64,000 bases of DNA from assembly GCA_037102815.1 (NCBI GenBank), contig BTPP01000002.1, positions 2,604,001 to 2,668,000 on the forward strand. The letters run 5' to 3'. Shown piece after piece: positions 52,851 to 64,000 of this stretch; positions within the stretch are counted from its first letter, which is position 1; the number at the start of each line of letters is the position of its first letter. The notes under the pieces are model-generated. The model did not search any database and was not told the origin of the DNA. It worked only from the letters and a program-made list of their open reading frames with translations. The translations under genes were made by a program, and so were the position numbers. This stretch comes from Neurospora intermedia. Taxonomy: Eukaryota; Ascomycota; Sordariomycetes; Sordariales; Sordariaceae.

Positions 52851-54950
52851 TAAGGGTTAATAGATTTGGGTACGGAATTAAATTTAATTAATAGGTATTT
52901 ACTCCTATTAAATATAAAAATTAATTTAGTACCCTATCGTTTTATTAATTTCTCTCTTTAGCCTATTCCTATATATAGTACGACTACCTATTTTATTAAA
53001 ATACGTAATTCCTATAGTATTAAATAAACGAAGTAAATTATTTTTACTATAATTAAATCCCCGGCCGTAAAAATTATCCTCAATTACCCCTAACTTTACG
53101 AATAGAATCCTAATATTAATTAATAGCGATAATTGTTTTAATTTCGTATTGAGGCTAGTAATTTTATATTGAATATAATACTGGCGAAGGAAATATATAA
53201 CGCTATAACCGTCCTAACGGGGCTATAGTAGGATTTAATTCTACTACTAGACCCTTAGGAAATAGTAAGGGTAGAAAAAAGTTTCCGCCTTCCTACGTAT
53301 ACGAATATCCTATTTAAAATCCCCTCTTCCTTAGCGTCCGAATTTATAACCCTACCTATTATATTAGAATTAGCCGAAATACTTCTAATTCCTACTTCCC
53401 TAGTAAAAGTCTTTCGGGTAATATTCGACGGTATTTACCCTACCCTAATACCCTCCGTAGAATTAATACTACTATAACCCTTAGAATTATTAAAAGAAAC
53501 CGAAGGCGAACCTACTATTCTTAAATTAATTATCCCGTCGGAGTATAAAGAATTTTAGTCGGTATTCGAAATTTCGGTTATACCCCTACCCTAATACAAT
53601 TAATTAGAATATTATATTAATTTAATTAAAGGGGAATCGGCGTTTTAAGGACCGATTTATACGTTGAACGTTAAAGAATTAGAAGTATTATACGAATAAT
53701 TAATAGAAGTATTTTAAAAGGGATAAATTCGTTCCTCTATTAACCTAACGGGCGCCCCTATTATTTTTATTCTAAAGAAGGGTAGAAAATTAAGGCTCTA
53801 TATTAATTTTAGGACGTTAAATAAAGTTATAAAGAAAAATTAAATAGTATTACCCCTTATTTAAAAGATTCTAAATTAGTTATCGTTGGTTAAAGTCTTT
53901 ACTAAATTAAATTTAAAGGATATATACTATAGGATTCGGATTTAAAAGGGAAACGAAGAGAAGACGGCCTTTCGTACGAAGTATAAGCACTACGAATTTT
54001 TAATTATATTAATAGGGTTAATAAACGCGCTAGTAATATTTTAAGTATATATTAATAATATATTAATAGGGCTAATAAATATAATATATATTATTTACTT
54101 TAATAATATCCTAATTTATAGTAAGAATAAAGAAGACTATATTAACTATATTAAAAAAGTCCTTTAATAATTATAAAATTAGAACCTCTATATAAATTTA
54201 AGTAAGTACGAATTTTATATAAAGAAAGTATTATTCCTAGGATATATTATTTCCCTGGAGGGTATATTAATAAATTTAGAGAAGGTTATAGTAATTATAG
54301 AATAGGAGGCCCCAACGAGCATTTATAATATTTAGGTCTTCTTAAAATTTATAAAATTCTATTAATATTTTGTAATATTATATTTTAAAGTAATTGCGCC
54401 CTTAATAGAATTATTGAAGAGCGATAAATAGAGGCCGTTCGAATTTATAAAGGAAGTAGAGGAAGTATTTGCGGAATTTAAAAAACTATTTTAAAAAGTT
54501 CTTATATTGTACTACTTCGACCTAGCATTATAAATTTAAATAGAGACGGATGTATCGGACTTTATAATTAGGGTAGTTTTTATATAATTATATAGTAATA
54601 AATAATACTTAATAACTTTCTTTTCGAAGAAAAAATTGCTAGAAGAAATAAAGTATAGGGTTAAAAATAGAAAATTATTAATAATTATAAGAGTATTAAA
54701 GGCGTAGAGGTAATATTTATTATATATAAATAAATTATTTTTAATAATTATAAATTATTTAAACCTATAGTATTTTTAAGATAAGGAGCGGGTTAATACA
54801 AAATAGAATTAATAAACGTTAAAATTAGTAATATATAACTTCGGGATTGAGTACCGACTAGGAAAATTGAATTTAATAGATAGGTTATTAAAGAAACTGT
54901 AATTGCGAAGAGAAAAACCGGAGATAGGGGGCGACTATTTATTAATAAAG
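52850..54950 (+). pseudogene. Element E protease, RT and RNase H remnant
   Basis: RT is shown by segments GAPIIFILKKGRKLRLYINFR near 53,751-53,813 (residues given in part), EEKTAFRTKY near 53,957 and YSKNKEDY near 54,118. RNase H follows near 54,530-54,860. Many breaks. Confidence 0.75.
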
Positions 54951-55500
54951 GTTATTAAAGGGAGCGAAGAAAAAGGCCGGGCGATAAAGGAAAGTTAGGT
55001 ATTAAAAGCGTTAGTAAGATAGGTAATTTTAATTGAGAAGGAGGTTTGGAGGATAGTAACGGAAGAGAGGGAATAGTAATAGGATATAAGCGAAACGGAA
55101 GAAAATTAAATATTAGAGGATAAAGAAATTAAATTGTAGGAAGAAGGGTAAAGTTCGAAGGAGGAGGGTAAGGTAAATAAAAAAAGGAAAAAGTAAAAGG
55201 AGGTTGAAAATAATAGTAGAAAGGATAGAGTAATAAAAAAGAGGGTAAAATTCGTAAACGAGGCCGCTATTAAATTAGGGAAGAAAAACAAAAGTATTGT
55301 AGTAGGGAATATAGGCGGGTATATAGTAATAGTAAAGGTATAGAAGGATAAAGAGTAATTACTACTATTAGGATAGTAATTATTAGAAGTGTAGAAGGAA
55401 GATTTATTTATTATCGAGGAAGTATAGAAGAATAACGAAGGAAGGAGACGAACGAAGAATTAAAAAATAGGGGAAAACGGAATTCTATAGTATTAATATT
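54950..55500 (+). other. Element E charged linker
   Basis: A Glu/Lys/Gly-rich purine stretch between RNase H and integrase. Its antisense frames give a false Phe/Leu-rich open frame at 55,106-55,291. Such a linker is not typical of small gypsy elements and adds to the element's size. Confidence 0.5.
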
Positions 55501-55559
55501 AGGTCTATATTTTGGAATATATATAGGCCGAACTATTCTACGCCTACTATAATATAACG

Positions 55560-56450
55560 ACGGCCGGGTATTTAAATTAAAGGAAAACGTTAAAGTATAT
55601 TAATTAATTTTATTATTAATTTACTATTATAATTAATATTAAATTATATATCCGTAAATATTTAATATATTAAAAGGTTAAGTTTTGTAATTATTAACTA
55701 TATAGGCTATTAAGGTCGCTACCTATCCCTACTATCCCTTAATAAAATATTTCGTACAATTTTATTATAGGAATACTAAAATTATTCGACCCTATATTTA
55801 ATTGGACTTACAATACAATTTTTATTATTATTAACTATTTTACTAAATACGCCTTATATATCCCTACGTAGAAGACGATCGATATTCGGCAATTTATATT
55901 CCTCTTTTAGTAAAACGTTTTCTAATAATTTAGCTTTCTAAATTCTATTATATTAAATAGAGGCAACCTTTTTATAAACTAATTTTAAAAGATTTATTAT
56001 AAATTCTTAAATATTTATAAACGCTTTAATATAACCTAGTACCCCTAAACGGACGGATAAATAGAGAGGTAGAATTAAAATTTAGAATTATACCTTCGAA
56101 TCTTTTATAATATAGAGTAGATCGATTAAGCCGAAAAAATTATACTAGCGTAGTAAACGTATAATAATTATTTCTATACCGCTATTGGAAAATCCCTATT
56201 AGAACTACTCTTCGGGTATTATCTTTAAGGACCGGCGGACTTAAAACGAAAGCAGAAAATAATCCTTCCTATAATAACTATTGAATAAATTAACGAATTA
56301 CTTTACAGACGGTTAGAAATTATAATAACTTTAAAAATTATTAATTAGGGGTATATAAAATAGTATAATAAAGTTCGGAAATTAAAGGAATTTAATATTA
56401 AGAATTAGGTTCTACTTAATATAAAGTATATTAAATAATACTACTTAAGC
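55560..56450 (+). pseudogene. Element E integrase remnant
   Basis: A PKRTDK segment near 56,046 corresponds to the conserved HPQTDGQ region of gypsy integrases, with the core upstream and the C-terminal barrel (LLEPYYRNP near 56,576-56,602) downstream. Many breaks. Confidence 0.65.
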
Positions 56451-56629
56451 GTTAAATTAATAAATAAATTTTTAGGACCCTTCTAAATTACTAAAGTTAT
56501 TAGAAAAAAAAAGATAGTCTACCAATTCGTACTCCTCGTATATTACTATATCTACCTAATATTTTTTATTACCCTACTAGAGCCGTACTATAGAAATCCT
56601 ATTGCGGCAACGCTACGAAAGGAAATTGT

Positions 56630-56810
56630 AAATATCGAAGAGGATAATATTTAATATAAAATTAAAGTAATTATAAAGTATTATAGATTTAACTACTAAT
56701 ATTAATTCTAAGTTAAATAGAAAGGGTATTTAAATAATAAAAATTTATAGGTTTTATAAGAAGATATAAATTGCCTAAACCTCTTTAAGGAATATAAAGC
56801 TAGGGAGATA
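56630..56810 (+). pseudogene. Element E chromodomain remnant
   Basis: The segment after the integrase barrel reads as a chromodomain (acidic lead EEDN, YKIKVIIKYY, later KGYLNNKN and LFKEYKAREIQ). It is of the chromovirus type and classes E with D at clade level, although LTR and internal sequence differ. Confidence 0.7.
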
Positions 56811-56884
56811 TAACGGTAACGTACTAGCGGCGGGCTAACTATTAGGTCGATAAGAATTAGTTAAATAGAAGTAGGAGAATAGTA

Positions 56885-57262
56885 ATTATTAAGAAATATA
56901 AAATAAAAATATAAAATATAAAATGTAAATATAAGATATAGACGTAAAACGTAAGATATAAATATAAAATATAAATATAGGATAAAGATGTAAGGTGTAA
57001 AGTAGAAATATAAAATAGAAATATAAAAGTAAAGATATAAAGTAGAGATATAAAATGTAGATATAAAATATAAATATAAAACGTAGATGTAAAACGTAAA
57101 GTAAAGATATATAATAATAATATAAAAATAGAAATATAGAGTAAAAATATAAAGCGGAGATATAAAGTAAAAATGTAAAGTAGAAATGTAAAATGTAAAT
57201 ATAAGACGTAAATATAAGATGTAAAACGTAAACGTAAAACGTAGATGTAAAATACAAAATAG
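56885..57262 (+). repeat. Degenerate short tandem repeat in element E
   Basis: About 370 bases of imperfect AAATATAAA(G/A)TGTA-type units of roughly 8-13 bases follow the chromodomain. RIP probably blurred an originally cleaner repeat. The 122-codon minus-strand frame here is a low-complexity artefact. Confidence 0.75.
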
Positions 57263-58026
57263 AAATACTAAACGGAATAAGAAGATAGGAGGGGAAGATA
57301 ATTTAAATTTATTATAAAAAATTAATAAAGCGTTAAAAAGAATATAACCCGTATTATTTATTATTATTCTAAATAAAAAAATCCCCGGTAGCGTCCGTTA
57401 TTATTAATATAGGATTAGAATTTATAATTTTAGGAGGAATACTCTTACGCGCTACCGCGCTTATTAATAATATTTGTAAATATTATTTTATACTATTTAT
57501 TTATAATCCTCCCGTACGAATTCTAATAATTTATTTAATTTTCTATTTAGTAATATTAGTCTCCTATTAATTAATTAATATTAAGGACTATAATTACAAT
57601 TAAGGGAGGAGGGGATCCGAATAGGAATATTTAGTGTAGAAATATTTATAAGGGAGCTAGCGGAGGCTACCGGATTGATATTAGTATTAGTATTACTAAT
57701 ATTATAATAGTTTAATTTCGAATAACCTTTATAAATAAAATTAGAAGTATAAAGTATTTTAAGTAATATTATAGGGAGATTATTATTAATTAGGTATACT
57801 TATATAACCGTTTAAAATATTACTATAGAATATTATAATTATTGTAGGAGGAGGGTAAGTAGGAGGCTATTAATATTAGTAAAGCGTATAATTTTAACTG
57901 CTATATTTTATATAGTATTTTGTAAATTACGAATATTATAAGGGACTTTGAATATATAGTAGTATAGTAATAATGAATATTACGATATTTCGTTGAACTT
58001 TGGAAGAAAAAGGTATTAGCGAAGTG

Positions 58027-58065
<39 letters not shown>
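58027..58065 (+). repeat. A39 homopolymer in element E
   Basis: An uninterrupted run of 39 A. It sits in the non-pol 3' region of E. It could be a replication-slippage tract or the tail of a retroposed sequence whose body would be to its left; I cannot define such a body. The exact length may be a sequencing artefact. Confidence 0.85.
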
Positions 58066-58067
<2 letters not shown>

Positions 58068-59254
58068 AAACGTACCTTTAATTTAGTAAATATTCTGGCC
58101 AATTTTTTTAAGAACTTCGCGTAGGTTTAAGGCTAGGGCGTTTGCGAATATTTAAATAAGAATAATACTATATTCTAAATAAATAAAGGGACGGATATTA
58201 TTAAAAAATAAAAAAGAGAATAGCCGAACGAAGGTTAATAATAGGTATAAAACGAAAAGAAGGGGAGGATGGAGTAGAAAAAGAAAAATAGAGAAGGGAA
58301 ATAAATATATTAATTAAACGCTTTAAAGAAGCGGGGGTTAGTATATAAATATATAGTAGTAAAATATATATCCGTAAGGGGAATAGGTACGGGCGAAGGG
58401 GGGGCGGATATAATAGTAAAAATAAGGATAAAAAAAGGAAAAAGAGGAGAAATAAAGAAGGTAGGCGGAAGGGACGTTATATAAACGAGGGAGGAGGTCT
58501 TTATACGAATATAAATCAAAGTAGGTAAATATAATTCTAAGTAAATAAATATAAAATAACGTAAGGTAAAAGAATTATTAAATAATTATATAAATAATAG
58601 GAAGGAATAAATAGGAAGATAAAATAAAGGTAATAGTTAGGAAGAGAAGGACGGAATAATTAAGTAGTAGGGTAGCTATAAAAAAATAAAAGAGAAGGAC
58701 GAAAGTAGGAAAGTACGTAATTCGGATTATAATAGGGAGAATAAGGATAATAGTTAAGAATTATATTATTAGGATAAAGGAGTAATATAAAGGATAAAGC
58801 GAAAATAATAGAAGAATAATTAAGAAGGTACAATATAAGTAAAGGGGCTTATAGTAAAAATAATACTCAAAATTATAAAAAGCGAAGGAAAGGGACGAGG
58901 GTTATAAGGATGGAACTTATAAGGAGGGGGATTATATTTAAATATTATAATAAACCGTAGTAGGCGCGAATAACGGAGAATATTTAGCGAGAAAAATTCC
59001 GGGGAATAATAGTACTAGTATTTTTAAAGTAATAGTAAATATAATAATAGGTTCGGTATAAATAATAAAGAATAGACTATAAGAAGAATTATAAGGCGTA
59101 ATTATAATAGTATTCTAAGGTACTTATTAATATTTTTAAATTTAATATAGTATTCGTCGTTAAATAAAATAATATTTACTACTTTATATACTTATAGAAT
59201 ATTAATTATAATAATAGTTGGGAATCTAATTAATTCTTTAAATTTAATACTAGT

Positions 59255-59610
59255 TTCGTATCCGTATTTAGAATTCGTAGGAATAAATATTATAATACCG
59301 ATATTTCGGCGGGCGGCTCGCTATATTAGAATTTATAAGGATAGATATTATAATGCCGATTTTCTAGCGGGCAGCTTTATATCCGTATTTAAAACTTATA
59401 AAAATAAATATTATAATACTAATATTCTAATAATTGTATTTGGAATTTATAAAAATAAATATTATAATATTAATATTCTAGCAACTATATTTAAAATTTA
59501 TAAGAATAAATATTATAATACTAACCTTCTAATGGGCGGCTTTATATCTATATTTAGAATTTATAAGAATAAATATTATAATACTAATATTCTAGCGGGC
59601 GGCTCGTAGA
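59255..59610 (+). repeat. Six-copy 51-63-bp tandem repeat in element E
   Basis: Units anchored on AATAAATATTATAATA recur at about 59,282, 59,341, 59,403, 59,454, 59,505 and 59,568. Two forms are seen: one of about 51 bp and one of about 62 bp that carries an extra GCGGGCGGC-like block. The array lies shortly before the 3' LTR. Confidence 0.85.
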
Positions 59611-59803
59611 CGGAGGAGCGGTTATAATATCCGAAATATAATATTAACGACCGTTACAAATAACGGTTCGCCGAACCGGTAGGCGAAGATATCGTATTTT
59701 CATTAATAATATAGCCCGATAACGCTATAATAATATAATACTAACGCCCTCTACTATTTAATTAGGATCTACTATAAATTATAGAGGTTTTAAGGACGGA
59801 ACC

Positions 59804-59820
59804 TATAAGGAAGGGGGTCG
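59804..59820 (+). other. Polypurine tract of element E
   Basis: The sequence ATAAGGAAGGGGGTCG directly precedes the 3' LTR and fits the plus-strand primer of a plus-oriented element. Confidence 0.65.
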
Positions 59821-60159
59821 TATTAGGAGGCGAAGAATTTACGTACCGAAGTACTCTAACGGTCGTTACTCCGCTCTATCGGCCGAAGCAGTAGACTAAT
59901 AATAATAGCGCTTATATTGGGTTGGGTTTATAGGAAGGATAATCCAATACTATATTAGAGCGCTAAACTAGTATAGGATTCTATAATATTTATTAGCGGA
60001 TAAATAGAGTTTATATAAATATAAAAGAGGTTTAACGAAGCGTAGTTTATTATAGTCGGTAACTATTAATATATCTTTAGATTGACCCCTAACTTACCGT
60101 CCCCTACGTATAGCCACGACCGTAGTCACCTCAGCCTACCTTCGCCTACGTTCCTGACA
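59821..60159 (+). repeat. Element E 3' LTR
   Basis: 339 bp. Here the last 60 or so bases keep CpA/TpG (GCCACGACCG, CACCTCAGCC), whereas the 5' part is depleted, the mirror image of the 5' LTR. Confidence 0.95.
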
Positions 60160-60164
60160 GTATT

Positions 60165-63100
60165 TATAATAATTGTATATAGAATTGTAGAGCGGTTAAA
60201 GAATATACTATAAGTTTAGTATTTTTAGTATATATTTACAATTCGGATATTCCCTATACTAATAAGTTAAGCGCTAGGTAGTATAATAGTCGGGAGGAAT
60301 AGATAATTACTAATATTCTTCCGTTACAATTTTGTATTAAGGTATTTTTTAAAGGGGAGATTAAACCTTAATTTAAATATTTTCGGTAGGAAAGGGGGTT
60401 AGAGGTTAGGGGTTTAAAGTTGGATTTATTTAGTATATCCTAAATTGTAAGGTAATTAATATATTTGTATTGTTTTTTGGGACGGGAATTCTAGGGTAAA
60501 AATATGTAAAAATTTTCTTAGGATAGCTATTTCTAAGTATTATTAGAAGGATCGTTGTATTTAAATTTTATTTAATAGTTTAATAATAAGTATTTTAATT
60601 ATTTTAGTTTTTTTTATATTATTATAGGGAATATTTTTAATATTATAGTATATAGTAAAGTATAAGTTTTCCTATTTTTCTCTTCCTTTCGAAAGGAATA
60701 ACGATATTTATTCGGTTCTTTTTATATAAAATAATAAATAATCGAAGTAGTTAATTTTATAATAGTACCTAATTATATAAAGTATTAAAGGTTTTTATTC
60801 CTTTACCTATATATTGGTTTTTAATTTTTGGGTTTCCTTCGGGGTAAAATAATTTTAAAATTCCTATTGTACTATTCTATTATCCGCCGTATTTCTCTTT
60901 CGGTATTTTAATTAATTATATAATTTGTAGTTTTCTTTATAGTATTTTTATTAATTATAGGTTCCTTTAAAGTTTCCTTTAGGTATAATAAAGGAAGCGT
61001 TTCTTAATTAGTTATATTACAATTTAGTTCTAATTATATACTATTATATAAAAAGTATTTTTTAATTTTCTTAGTTGGGTAGGAAGTAGTAATATTAATA
61101 CTATCCAAGGTTTTTAAGAAGTATTTATACTTAGAGGTAATTTTTCTAATTCGAAAAGGATTAAATTAATAGTAAGTTAATTTTCTAATTGAATTTATAT
61201 TGATTCGTCGAATATAATTATAAATTAGTATTAGATCTCCTACCTATAGTTTTATAATGTCGGGCCTAATTTTACTCTTATTTATTAAGTTATAGTACTT
61301 TGTAGCCTTCTATTTTATTATAGAGATTCGTTCAATTGTAAAATTAAATTTATATTTATTATTTTATAATAAACGGGCTTTAGTAAATATTAAATTAAAC
61401 CGGGCTTTAAGTAATTTATTATTCTATATATTACCCTATTATATAATTCTCTAAGATAGTAGGTTAAATTCAATTGATAAAATAGGATTATATTTGTAAT
61501 TGAGGTAGAAGGGAGTAAAATTATAATTTTTCTAGACTATAGTCTAATTTATAAATAAAATATAAGGTAATTAGGGTTTTTAATTGCTCCTTATATTACT
61601 AGTAAACTTTATAAGTACTATTATAATTGGGAAGTGTTTAAATTTATTTATTCTATTTATTTTAGAATTATAGAGTAAGATCCTTATAAAAGGGATATTA
61701 AATTTCTTTAGTAGGTTATTGTAGTCTTTTTAGAATTCTAAACTATTATTAATAATAATTAATAAGGGTAGGCCCTATTAATAAATAATTTATATTTTAA
61801 TAAAGCGAATTATATATTTTAAATTTACTATAGGGAGGATATTTACTTCTATATAATTAGTAAGGTTATCCCGTACTTTAATAATTCTAATTCTTTTATT
61901 ATCCTTCTTTAATATATATTAAATATTTAATATCTATTTATAGAAGGGTTATAGTAACGGATTAGTATGTTAGAAAATATTAATAAACTGTTTGGGATTT
62001 TATTTTTAATAGTTTGGGTAGGATTTAATACGTCTTTCTATATAGGAATAAATACTTTTCTATTAATAGAAGTTAGTAATACGGTAGTAAATTGCTTCTC
62101 TTCCTTTATAATTAATTTTATTATAATATTTGTAAAAGATAATATTACGATTAGTATTATTATTTATAAGTCTATATAGTACTTGATTAGTATTCGTAGG
62201 GCGCAATTATAAAGCTTTTTTATAGAAGAAGAATTTTAGAATTTCGGTTTTAAAGTGCTATTATTCTAATTCGGTAATTAAATTAATAAGTAATTTTAAT
62301 ATTTAGAGGTACTTAGTAATTCTTTGAGAATTATAAGTCTATCGATCCTTTAAAGGTTTTTAGGTTATTTTCCCTTAATTTATTGCCCTATTAAATTTAA
62401 TTATATAAATTTATTAATTTATAAAATTATTAATATCTTTTTTATTAGCCTTATTCCGCTAATCTATTACCGAAGGAGGTATATAGGAAAGGCTGTCGGT
62501 AATAATATTCTTTTTTCCTAGTATGTGTTTAATTTCGAAGTTAAATAGTCGAATTTAAGTAATTTAATGTATGATTATTACTATTAGGATATTAAACGCT
62601 ACGCTATTTAATTAATAGATTATAATTTGAATATTAGTCTTAATAATGAAATAAATACTGAATAGGTAGTATTTTAATCGTTTTAAAGTATAAAGTAGCC
62701 TATAAAGTTCTTGCTTAGTAGCGTTATATTTTTTTTTAGTATTAGATTAAATATTACTCTTAAACCGATAAGGGTAATATTTACCGTTAGGTCTAATTTA
62801 TTTAATAACCGCCCTCTAACCGATTAATAATATATCTATTATAAGAAAAATATTTTTATACCGGTTATTATTATAAATAATAGGTATAAAATAAAAAGCC
62901 AATAGAATTTTGTACTATAAATATTTTAAAGTAAATTATTTATTCTCTATTTATTACTATTTAATATTTTTCTTTAATAAAGTATATAAGGGTTGAATTA
63001 TTATAACGAAATCCTTAATTTAGATTCGGTAATACTTAATAATCCCTAGGAAGGCTCTTAATTACTAGAATTTTTTACCTTTCTATTTAATAAATTTATA

Positions 63101-64000
63101 ATCTTCCTATTAAAGAATTTTAGAAATTTTATAGGGGGAAGGTCATTTACTGTCCTTTAAGTAGAGGTATTTTATAAATTTAACTTCGGGTTAATACTAT
63201 TTAGACTTTTCGGTTATAATAGTATAGCTACTAAGTTCGATATTAATTAGGACTTTATTAATATTAATTAAGTAATTAAAGATATACTTGCGTATATTAG
63301 GTTTGATTTTAAGTCCGTTATAATTTGTAGTAGCTAATTTAATATAGATATCGTTTAAATAGGGCTAATAAATAGTAGGGATTAGATTATATAGTACTTT
63401 AATTATTGCCCGAAAGAATTAAATAATAGAGTTCGTTCTTCCTTAGGGTAGTATAATTATCCTTTTTACTCTTATTATACTTTAGAAAGTAATAATATCC
63501 TTACTCTTTTTATTAAAAGGGATTTGGTTATATCCTAAGAAAAGGTTAAAAAGGGAAAGTATTTTGAATTTTCCGAATTTCTTATTAAATTCTTTATAAT
63601 TAAGAGGGATATTGGAATTACGTAAAGTAATTGTATTAATCCGTTAAATATTATTAATTAATTAAAAGCTTCTATCCTTTTTAAATATTAGGAATTAATT
63701 ATTCTAATAGGTAATATAATTATTTTTTAATATTCTTCATTAGATTTTATTTTTTAATAGTTTGTAGATTTTTTAGTAGTTAGCCTTCGGAATAGGGATT
63801 AATTTATATTATTATACTAAATATAGGATAATTTTAATTTCTTAGGGAGGGAAGACATTAAGTTTAATTTTTCCTATGTAATTAAAATCCTATACGAGAA
63901 CTATTTTACAGTTTCGAAGAATGTAAATAAATATTTTTTATTTTTCCTTAATTAAATTATTATATAAACCGTTAAATATAGTTTATAGGTATTTAAGGGT
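60165..64000 (-). pseudogene. Element C2: end of the 3' region and integrase-RNase H-RT remnant
   Basis: Aligns with C1 from about 25,372 to 29,200. The integrase C-terminus lies near 61.1 kb, the integrase core near 61.6-61.9 kb and RT near 63.2-63.8 kb, all on the minus strand. The open stretch at 61,967-62,179 on the plus strand is a shadow of this. Many breaks. Confidence 0.75.

Larger units (their letters stand above)
50930..60159 (+). mobile_element. Element E: chromodomain Ty3/gypsy retrotransposon, both LTRs present
   Basis: 9,230 bp with 339-bp LTRs (50,930-51,268 and 59,821-60,159), TGT...ACA ends and an exact target duplication GTATT (50,925-50,929 and 60,160-60,164). Inserted in the internal region of C2. 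Plus-strand order: gag, protease, RT, RNase H, integrase, chromodomain, then about 3 kb of repeat-rich non-pol sequence. Many breaks. Confidence 0.95.
37370..64000 (-). mobile_element. Element C2: second copy of the C family, interrupted by D and E, runs off the window
   Basis: Starts with the same TGAAATGG terminus as C1. Its left LTR is 37,370-37,679 plus 46,231-46,617 (310 + 387 = 697 bp), split by element D. Internal sequence continues from 46,618 to 50,929, is split by element E, and resumes at 60,165 to the window end, collinear with C1 bases 21,058 to about 29,200. It inserted into element B just after the integrase; CTAT at 37,366-37,369 is the candidate target duplication. Same orientation as C1. 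RIP-degraded with many breaks. Confidence 0.9.

Noticed and set aside
56889-57257. 122-codon Tyr/Phe-rich open frame on the minus strand
   Set aside because: It is antisense to a low-complexity AT repeat inside element E and has no motif; the frame is open only because the repeat lacks stop triplets.
58021-58070. A39 run as proof of a LINE or SINE insertion
   Set aside because: No body, promoter box or flanking target duplication could be identified to its left, so the run alone is not enough.
59255-59610. CRISPR-like array
   Set aside because: The units are contiguous variants of one sequence without unique spacers, in a eukaryotic retroelement.
10600-64000. AT-rich block as a mitochondrial insertion
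   Set aside because: CpG is retained while CpA/TpG is depleted, and LTRs, target duplications and RT/integrase blocks account for most of it.

Overview
The window comes from a filamentous ascomycete (Pezizomycotina). The evidence is host genes with short spliceosomal introns (47-98 bp, GT-AG, CTGAC-like branch sites), a fungal MLH1 and an NCS1 purine-cytosine permease. These are followed by more than 50 kb of AT-rich DNA in which CpA/TpG dinucleotides are strongly depleted while CpG survives. That is the signature of repeat-induced point mutation (RIP). The species cannot be named from the sequence alone.

Bases 1 to about 10,210 are ordinary-GC host DNA. A purine-cytosine permease gene (three exons, 548 aa, + strand) converges on a complete MLH1 gene (two exons, 751 aa, - strand). 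To the right are two weaker + strand loci of unknown function: 7190-7843, and 7906-8632 with a probable continuation to 9304. Each has good splice signals but one in-frame stop inside otherwise coherent coding sequence. The second stop aligns with a CAG codon in a neighbouring internal repeat, so these may be recently disabled host genes beside the repeat block.

From about 10,213 to the right end lies a nest of RIP-degraded LTR retrotransposons. Layer 1 is a Ty1/copia element (A), with a short LTR, a tRNA-iMet-type primer site, gag, integrase, RT and RNase H, cut at 15,781. Layer 2 is a gypsy element (B) inserted in the RNase H region of A. Layer 3 is two copies of a very large gypsy family (C) on the minus strand, both inserted in B. 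C1 (20,361-35,717) is delimited by 697-bp LTRs and a CTAA target duplication. C2 (37,370 to beyond the window) has the same ends. Layer 4 is two chromodomain-bearing gypsy elements inserted in C2: D (37,680-46,225) inside its LTR with ATTCA duplications, and E (50,930-60,159) in its internal region with GTATT duplications. All carry many breaks and are fossils.

The most informative pattern is that RIP is not uniform. The outermost 60 to 250 bases of B, C1, D and E keep CpA/TpG-rich sequence while the matching bases in the other, inward LTR copy are depleted. The C family is also unusual: about 15.4 kb long, with roughly 5 kb between the integrase end and the 3' LTR, present in both copies. 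No CRISPR, tRNA or rRNA was seen, and I found no clearly new functional system beyond these observations.
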